Shown one piece after another: positions 56,335 through 64,000 of a stretch of 64,000 bases of DNA. The position numbers were made by a program, and so were the translations under genes. Under the pieces are notes generated by a model. The model had not been told where the DNA came from and did no database searches. It worked only from the letters and a program-made list of their open reading frames with translations. Every line of letters starts with the position of its first letter. The stretch's first letter is position 1. Source of the stretch: Leptasterias polaris (lineage: Eukaryota; Echinodermata; Asteroidea; Forcipulatida; Asteriidae); assembly GCA_037783415.1 (NCBI GenBank), contig JAZGTN010000022.1, forward strand, positions 5,802,001 to 5,866,000. The letters run 5' to 3'.

Positions 56335-56695
56335 CAGTCAAACAACTCAGTATCACACTGAAATCATCAAACTCAATCAAATCATTGATCAAACTGAAAT
56401 CATCAAAATCAATCAAATCATTGATCAAACTGAAATCTTAAAACTCAATCAAACAATTTTTTTCAAATCATTTATCAAAATGAAATCATCAAACTCAATA
56501 AAATCATTTATCACACTGAAATCATCCAACTCAATCAAATTATTTATCAAATTGGAATCATCAAAATCAATCAAATCATTTATCAAAGTGAAATCATCAA
56601 ACTCAGTCAAATCAATCATCAAACTGAAATATCCAACTCAATCAAATCATTTATCAAAATGAAATCATCAAACTCAATCAAAGATTTATCAAACT
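56335..56695 (+). repeat. About 36-bp tandem repeat, ten degenerate units
   Basis: ATCAAACTGAAATCATCAAA plus CTCAATCAAATCATTT recurs with substitutions and a few indels. A 122-codon repetitive frame runs through it and is not a gene. Confidence 0.88.
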
Positions 56696-57474
56696 TATTG
56701 TATTCTTTGTGAACAGCCTTTGAGGAAAAATATCTTCATGTCTTCTTCAAAGCCTCCAGAATCACAATGCAGGTTTTGCTGGATTCTTGTTAGTCATCAT
56801 GAAGACTTAATGCCAATCAGAGTTTGGGAGTCTGGGAGTCAAGTAAAACTACCTGCTTAGTTAATCAAGAAAGATCTGATATTTCTATTAAATTTTTTTC
56901 TTCATATTATACAAAGCATACCCTGTCACATTTTGACTTCTGGTAGACCGTACCCTTATTCCGTGTAGTTGAATCACATATGGCTCTTTTCAATGAAACA
57001 AGTTTTTATGAGGTTCAGCAGTTGCTGTTATCTTTTATAGCAGGTTATTCTACAGGAACCATAAACTCTGAACTTGATGGTTGCCTTGGTTAGTCTAACA
57101 GGGATTCTAAATCCTAAATATAGATCGGTTGAAAGCATAAACACCATAATGTGTACCATAAATATTATGGGTGAAACTTTAAGGTCCTTTGGTTTCTTTC
57201 AATGTACCAGCCTCCTCCTATACATCACCAGTAATTGTGTGGGGACTCCACAAGCAATACAATGATGGTTATTGTACCATGGTCATTATATGTCGGTGCC
57301 AAGCTATGAGTTTGGTTCATTGTACATGGGTATGTTTATCAAGGGCAAGGATAATTTTTAGGGCTGTAGAATTTGTGTCTGTAAATGCCACGGAGTTTGG
57401 CACTTTGTGTGTAAGTGCAATGTAATTTCCTTCAAAAGATCTTTTCGTTGTTTATCCCTCAATAAAACGTTTAA

Positions 57475-57862
57475 AGGGAATATTTTTGGTAATCACTCTT
57501 AAATTGAATGGCAATAAAAACTTACAAGTTTAGAAGCACAGCAGCTTCCAATAGTATAAACATTTGAGAATCATTTCACTTCGAAGCAATGTGGTTATGG
57601 AAAACGATATCAGTTTATATCCCCCCCCCAAAAAAAAAAATTGAATCTGAGAAACGTTACTGTCAGATACGTTTCTCAGATTGTGTAATCCAATTAAGGA
57701 TTATTCTACCTGCGTGGACATAACCGTTCCGGATTTTCAGCGATATCTCTCAAAAACGCGACAAGCTTTTGAATTGAAATTTTCACAGGTTAGTTTTATT
57801 GTAAACATCTACATTTGTATAGGATTACATTTTGGTTCCAAAAACCAAATGTGTACGTTCCC
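57475..57862 (+). mobile_element. TTAA-flanked MITE family 5, copy 3
   Basis: Flanked by TTAA (57471-57474, 57863-57866). Left end AGGGAATATTTTTGGTAATC, right end AACCAAATGTGTACGTTCCC, body as in the other two copies. Confidence 0.82.
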
Positions 57863-59490
57863 TTTAAATAACCTGTTATGATAAATACAGTTGAAAACCA
57901 GCCAGTCTTTCAGATCATAGAGCAATGTAGATGAACATGACATTTAACCATTTAAAATCATTACACAATGGAGAATTAAGCAATCAATGTTATTTTATCC
58001 AAATCCCTGGACCTCTTTTAGATGTTCACAGAATCCCTAGTCATAGACCATTAGCCATATCTCTATATTGTTGATATTAAGTGTTTACATAAATATTGAT
58101 AGAAGCCTGGCAGCCAGTGGTGCATGTAATGGCTGGCTTGTAAGGTCACTGTGGTCAGCTTGGTATGTGACCTGAGGGTATAAGAGGGCAGTTGAGGTCA
58201 TCTAAGGACAAGCTTGAACATGTAAGTATTAGATCATTGTTTATCAAACTTGCCTTGCATGCAGAGTATGGAGGAAGACAAGGGGAATTTGAAAGCCAAG
58301 GTCTGTAGGTTAATGGTCAGGAGTTGTAGAAATCCCTGACCTAGTGACCTAATTGTGTAATAGTAGCTGGGGGGGGGGGGGGTGTCACAAAATGTGAGTT
58401 TACTTTATACTGATCACAGCTCCATATACAAACTTGAAGGAATTGTTCAATTATTCTCTCTAATTTCTCTCATGCTTTCAAGATGCAAAATGAAAACGTC
58501 AAAAACAATCAATCAGAAAAATGTAGGTTGTAGTGCTGGTATTACTAACTTGTTATAGTTAATGAAAAGTAAGTATTGAAAGAGATGCTGCATACTGTTG
58601 AATTCTTCCCAATCATTGCATCAAGTGGTACTTTTTTCAGGTTTTTTGTGTGTAAGTTTTTCATCCCTTCTTTTTGACAATTTTGAACTCAGGTCATTAA
58701 TAATATGTTTTTTCTTTTGTCTTTCAATGAGATAACATTAGAATATAAATACATAGAAGGTGTGGTGTTCGGTTTTGTTGAATACTCTCAATTGTGTGAA
58801 CAAGCTTCAGAAAAATGTTGGATTAATGATTTAGGTTTAGCAAAATGTCATAAAGGACTGCTCCCAAATCCTTTGTTTTAAGCTGACTGGTTTAATTATG
58901 TAACCCACCCATCAAGTGAAAGCACACATGGTTTGAACAAAATGGTTGACTTTTAACCCGGCAAACCTTTTTCTACAGTTTGCACCAATTCCCGCAGCTT
59001 CAAAACAAACTCTTCTCACAATAACACAAAAAAAAGTCAGACTGTTTAGTTACATAGCAATGATCCATAACCTAGCAAATCGGCATTGAGCCAAACAGTT
59101 ACCAACCTGTGAAAATAAACTCAGCGCTGCGTGACCCAGCGCAGGGCTTATTTGGGATGTCACCACCCTGAACTGTATGTATTTTCATGGTGGAATTCCA
59201 AACGCATTATTCATATTTCCAGCGTAAACAAGTTGTCAGGGTTCTCAAGCGATGGAAACATTCCACTATGAGGAAGTAGATCATGATATCCACCAGTGGC
59301 ATTTTCTTAGAGAAGTTTTTTTGTTGGCGTTCCTTTTTTTATTCATGAGGAAGATGATCAATTACTTGTGAGAATAATTTGTTGACCGTAATACTTACTT
59401 GTCAATGAGTGTTTTTTATGGTTTGAAGGAAAGTATTAAATTTAAACCAGTACCAATGGAAAATATACTTTGTATACATAATGGTGGATA
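57863..59490. other. Stretch without recognised genes
   Basis: AT-rich, with a G run at 58370-58382. A slightly GC-richer part (59110-59260) contains CAGCGCTGCGTGACCCAGCG. No gene recognised. Confidence 0.4.
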
Positions 59491-59493
59491 TCG

Positions 59494-59532
59494 AGAAAGA
59501 CTCTGCTAGGGTTGAAACGTAACTAATTTTTG
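59494..59532 (+). repeat. Fragment of the fold-back element
   Basis: GAGAAAGACTCTGCTAGGGT followed by GAAACGT and CTAACTAATTTTT, as in the right arm at 22676-22728. Confidence 0.6.
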
Positions 59533-59751
59533 CTGTAATAATTAAAACAGTTTCTTGTGAAGACATCCATTTATGTATTCCTGAGTGAGTTTGACCCATT
59601 GCTTACCTACCAATCCTCTGTGTCTGATACTATCATTGGGGAAATGTTTGTAATGGTTTTCCTCTCTGAGCCTAAACTTCTGAATTTTCAGAATTAAACA
59701 ATCAAAGAGGAATACTGAAAGACTAAACATTGGAAGATGATTAACCTCTCT

Positions 59752-59830
59752 CAATTCAATTCAATTCTACTTTATTTTCCCATCAAAGCATATGTTTATA
59801 AAGTTGGAGTAGTACAATAAAATAATTATT
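59752..59830 (-). mobile_element. LINE-like 3' tail, minus strand
   Basis: TCAATTCAATTCAATTCTAC followed by TTTATTTTCCCATCAAAGC; reversed, it resembles 44860-44972 (GGGAAAATAAA then ATTGAATTGA). Confidence 0.45.
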
Positions 59831-59937
59831 AAATTACAGCAGAAATATGTTACATTAGTGAAAAGTGACCAAGAACAAAAGAGCGGCAAAGATGTGGAGG
59901 TTGTGCATTCTGTGGAAGATAACAAAGTGAGATGTTT

Positions 59938-60400
59938 GACTGTTGATAGTTGGGCTTACTAGAGAATACCTGTTGTTGCTATGCCCTGTGGATTGCAGAG
60001 CACGACTTGTTCATAGGTGGGCTTAATACTAGAATACCTGTTGTTGGTATGCCCTGTGGATTGCAGAGCTGGACTTGTTCATAGGTCGACTTATTAGAAT
60101 AACTTATTGTTTCTGTGCCCTGTAGTTGATTGCAGAGTTGGACTTGTTCATAGGTGCGCTTATTAGAATAACTGTTGTTGCTGTGCCCTGTGGATTGCAG
60201 GGCTGGGTTTCTTCATAGTTGGGCTATAGATAACTGTTGTTGCTGTGCCCTGTGGATTGCAGAGCTTGAGTTGTTCATGGTTGGGCTAATTAGATAACTG
60301 TTGTTGCTGTGCCCTGTGGACTGCAGAGCTGGGTTTGTTCATAGTTGGGCTTATTAGGATAACTGTTGTTGCTGTGCCCTGTGGACTGCAGAGAGTTAAG
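59938..60400 (+). repeat. About 60-67-bp degenerate tandem repeat, seven to eight units
   Basis: CTGTTGTTGCTGTGCCCTGT followed by GGATTGCAGAGCTGG, CTTGTTCATAG and TGGGCTTATTAGAATAA recurs with small indels. Confidence 0.88.
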
Positions 60401-60439
60401 TGTTGTAGCCTGCTTGCCATAATTGATTGTCAAAGGTAA

Positions 60440-61230
60440 TGCATTGAAAGAAAGCTCCCTCTCCGACAGTATCCTATTAAAAAGTCTGTCCTTACTGTGC
60501 CCTGTGGGTGCAAGATGGGGGTGTGTTCATAGCAAACAAGATGGCCCCCAACGCTATAATATGAGCACAATCAATTCAATTGATTGTAATAAACTGTATG
60601 CACACATCTCTTCACATATCTGAGTGTTAAATAAGATTGATCTAATTCCATTGATGAAGCCAATAATCTTCGAAAGTGTATTTTAATGTATTCAAATCAT
60701 TTGAAATTCTACATTTTCATATCATTGGCTCAGTGCTTAGGGTCGGTAATTCCAACTTCACATCTGTAATGATCAAAAGGGCTTTAAATGAAAAATGTGT
60801 ATCAATTTGAATAACTAAATCAAAATCTACAAGTAAATGTCCTTCTTAAAAAATGAATGCTTGTTTTTGCTAAACATTTACTTTAAAGACCACTCTTGAT
60901 AATTAAACTCCATTTACCAGGAGCTCCAAAATATGCAGAAGCAATTTGATGAAATCCACACAAACTGCACTAACGATAAAAATTACTGTTACTGTACACT
61001 CCTACAAAGTTTGGAAAGTTACATTAATTGCTCTAAATTCCCAAAGTGATATTTACATGTTAATTTTGAATTAAAACTTGCATCAAATTGTAGTTGTTGT
61101 TTTTACTATTCAGTTAATTTTTTCTTCATTCAAACAACAATAATCCCATTCACACTTATTCATCTTTATTCTCAGTAGAAGCTTATACTTAACTGTCTCT
61201 TTCTCATAAATCACTAAAATCTCACAAATG
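60440..61230. other. Stretch without recognised features
   Basis: AT-rich. A diverged further unit of the preceding repeat may lie near 60490-60530 (CTGTGCCCTGTGGGTGCAAG). Nothing else seen. Confidence 0.4.
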
Positions 61231-61239
61231 AATACTGGG

Positions 61240-62240
61240 ACCTCAACTCCCAGACCCCGACTCAACCAACGAGAGCTAATTTTGTTATAAATCATCTCCC
61301 CTCTTTAGTTTCCTGTGAGACCCTCTCACGACCCCCATCCACAAGTTCATCTTACCCATGCTGCTGTTCCCAGCGAATGATATATCGCCCCCCCTGGTCG
61401 TTAGTCAACCCTCTTTGTGTATTTTTCCCGGGCATTTCTAAATCTGTTGCCGTGGACACAATAGCTAGGAGGATCCGGGGTCCAGTGCTAAAATAACATT
61501 GCTTGCCCCCAGTGACCGAAGCGTCTACTTTACCCCCACTCAAGGGAACCCAACGATCACAGGAAATCTAACAAGCCAGGAGTGATAGTTTTTCTCAGCA
61601 GATTTTACCACCTCGGGTTTAAAATGCAATTTGGTTTTTCCTCCACTTCCGTTTCTTATATCAAGTCCCTCTGTATTTTACTGTCACACACTTTAGCAGC
61701 TGTAACCCTAGCCTTCACGCGCGCTCTTCTTCTATTGTTATCTGCCCTCAAGTTATATACATTGCCGGCGAAAAACTCCTCTATTGTTGTTTAGTCTGAC
61801 GCTTTCACCTGTCAAAATATGTTTTTCTTGGGCAACCTGAAATGCCATGATCTCATTTTCCCAGTCTATTTCTCATTTTCATTTCTAGTTTTAACAGGTT
61901 TCCCTTGCTCAATTTATAGCATCCGTAGGCTGTGCTGGGGCAGAAGCGACTGTTAAAAAAAAGTTTGGCCATGGATTTTTCTGTATGGTTTGGAGGTATT
62001 TTTGTGTTGTCGGATGGAATGGAGAGGCAAGATTGAAATCTAATTGTTGAGAGACCTGTGAACTTTTGCTGCATATCAGCAACAGAAAAAGTACATGTAC
62101 GTCCCCAGCCTTACTCTTCAGGCCTGACCAATTTCAAAATTACATTAACAAATTTGTATGGTCTCTTACCAAATTTGGTAGGAAAGGTTGATCTATCTTT
62201 GCCATGGGGAACAAATTGCAAAGAACTAACTTCCCTCGTG
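61240..62240. promoter_or_regulatory. GC-elevated island, possible regulatory DNA
   Basis: Distinct from its AT-rich surroundings, with CpG sites and unique-looking sequence (CACGCGCGCTCTTC near 61717, CATTGCCGGCG near 61760, TTTTTCCCGGGCATTT near 61430). A 63-codon minus frame ending before GG|GTAAGA at 61354 could be an exon, but support is weak. Confidence 0.25.
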
Positions 62241-63157
62241 GCACCGAGGATTCCCTTCAATATTCAACATTGGTTTAAACAAAACACAGAATATTTTCTA
62301 ACGCAATTGTGTATAACTTTATTTGTGCGTTAACTGTTGAAATATTGATGGTTTTGACATTTAGTACATTGGATGTTTTTGCAGTTGCTACCATCTTTGT
62401 TTTAGGGTAGGCTATAACTCTGTGAGAGTCAAACTGAGACATTGATATAGTGAAATAGCATTTCATGAAGAACAGACTGAATGAAGTCTTTTTAAGCTGG
62501 TCTAATGGGTAGAAAAAAAGCACTACATTAATTATCAGAACATAAGACGCCTCTGCCCTCCCCAATTTTGATTATAATAATAATAATGACAATATAAAAA
62601 ATAAAAGAATAAGGTTGTACATAAAAATACTAATTTTGTTTCTTCATTAGACTGGAGACATTTAGGCAAAGACTAATTTCAACAATCGAAGCATAAAAGA
62701 TTGCTGAGCAGCAACGAAATACGCTTAGCACTAAAGGTTTTTTATAGTTGAAGCTGGTTTGAAAGCAACTTCAATTCAAAAGTGCTTTAATTTAATTGGG
62801 TACAAGTACCAATCAGCCTCGGAAATGATCACACAAAAACAAAATGCTTTCATTATTTAGTTAATACTTACCAAATTTGTTGTTTTCTAGACAACCTGAG
62901 CACTCATTGTTTAAAATGTTTACAAGGTTCCTCTAATGTTTCTCAAATCTCAAATCTCAAAGACACAAAAACATGTACTTTTACTGCAGTCTTTGAACTT
63001 TATTCTTAAATTAAAGAACACTGACATTTTCTCTTGACAAATGACGCATGTTAATGACTAAAGTTTTTGAATTTCTGTAAGAATTTGATTAGCATAAGAA
63101 TTGGTAAGAATTGTTTTGGGTTATTAATTCATGGTATTGGCTTAACACATGTCACAT
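62241..63157. other. Stretch without recognised features
   Basis: AT-rich; nothing recognised. Confidence 0.4.
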
Positions 63158-63440
63158 GTGTAACATTGGTAATTGTCAAAGACCAGTATCCACACTTGAT
63201 GTGATCCATGAAATAACAAACCTGTGTACGTTTAAGCTCAATCGTTCATCGGAGTCAAAAGAAAAAAGCGGGGAAAAACCTTAAATGTTTTCACTGTTTT
63301 CAAATATTGAGTTCTTGACTCTTGAGAGCAAAACTAATTATTTTACTAATTTCTCAAAAACTATAGCATCTCAGGCAAAAATATTTGAAAGGGGGGTTTC
63401 CCACCATGAACATCTTTATATACCATGTAAGTTATGCGTG
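63158..63440 (-). mobile_element. Relative of MITE family 4, second copy
   Basis: GTAACATTGGTAATTGTCAA, AGACCAGTATCCACACTTGA and AATAACAAACCTGTG match 39058-39290. The far terminus is eroded. Confidence 0.65.
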
Positions 63441-64000
63441 AATCTATGCAAATTGACAAACACCCTCAACGGAATAATGCTTCACCATCTTTTAAGACAT
63501 AGATTCTAAGCTTGGAGGATAAGAGATTTAACAAAGTCCCTACCCTTCAACACTTCTCATAATGAAGTAGATGATGATGTCATTCATAACAGAGACCATC
63601 ATGCTCAGTTGTTTTGGTAGCTCAATTTCAGTCTATTTGGTTTTAACAGATGTTGTTTGTTTTTTCTGCTATTATTCTCTTTCTGCTCTAATTGTGTAAG
63701 GTTCATGCACTTTATAATATTTACTGTTTTATTGATTTTAAAGGTCTGGAGGTCATTTTGCCATTAGTGTACTTTTTCTCAGTGTAGTGATGTTATATTA
63801 TAAAACAATTGTAAAATAATTATAAGAAAAGGTTATTAATTAGAATAGTCATTAGTCAATAGGTTAGGGTCATACAAAGCCATCAGTTTTGATGTTAACC
63901 TAAATTCAAGTTAAAACTTTGCCACTGTAACATTGCTTACTGACTATGCACTGGCCATTACAGCTTCTTATCTGCATCAACATGAATTCAGTACACCTTT
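63441..64000. other. Right edge of window, no feature recognised
   Basis: AT-rich; may still be intron of the RCC1-repeat gene. Confidence 0.4.

Noticed and set aside
56294..56662. A 122-codon serine and lysine rich protein
   Set aside because: Runs through the 36-bp degenerate repeat with no other coding support.

Overview
This window looks like nuclear DNA of a marine invertebrate deuterostome, most likely an echinoderm. The reasons are spliced metazoan genes with GT-AG introns, low GC, tRNA-derived SINEs ending in ATT repeats, many short inverted-repeat transposons, and a Gypsy-type LTR retrotransposon primed by tRNA-Ser. The taxon is an inference. No bacterial genes, CRISPR array, rRNA or intact tRNA gene was seen.

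Two host genes diverge from each other. On the minus strand, about 13.34 kb down to the left edge, is AGGF1 (angiogenic factor with G-patch and FHA domains): coiled coil, a two-exon OCRE domain, a long charged exon with an EEGELSES motif, and an FHA domain. The G-patch end lies outside the window on the left. On the plus strand from 18895 is an RCC1-repeat (beta-propeller) gene. Six exons to 36251 join in frame; its last exons were not found and probably lie beyond the window.

Region by region: 1-13.5 kb, AGGF1 with SINEs and MITEs in its introns and a 4.1-kb minisatellite at 5249-9415. 13.5-18.9 kb, intergenic with a TTAA-flanked MITE and SINEs. 18.9-36.3 kb, the RCC1-repeat gene, carrying a 3.07-kb inverted-repeat transposon in intron 1 and a 5.02-kb, internally deleted, recently inserted Gypsy element in intron 3. 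36.3-64 kb, intron-like or intergenic DNA with minisatellites, MITEs, a truncated LINE, several CpG-bearing islands and a few weak minus-strand coding candidates.

The most striking observation is the 5249-9415 array. Its 53-bp unit, read on the AGGF1 strand, contains the end of the OCRE exon (a YYDQ-like coding end) followed by the same 5' splice-site sequence CAG|GTGAGA used by the real exon ending at 9676. The intron therefore carries 78 near-identical copies of a consensus splice donor directly downstream of the real one. Also notable: the Gypsy element has two apparently identical LTRs yet lacks part of pol, the tRNA-Leu SINE and a local LINE share a 3' tail, and an 81-bp minisatellite is open on both strands.
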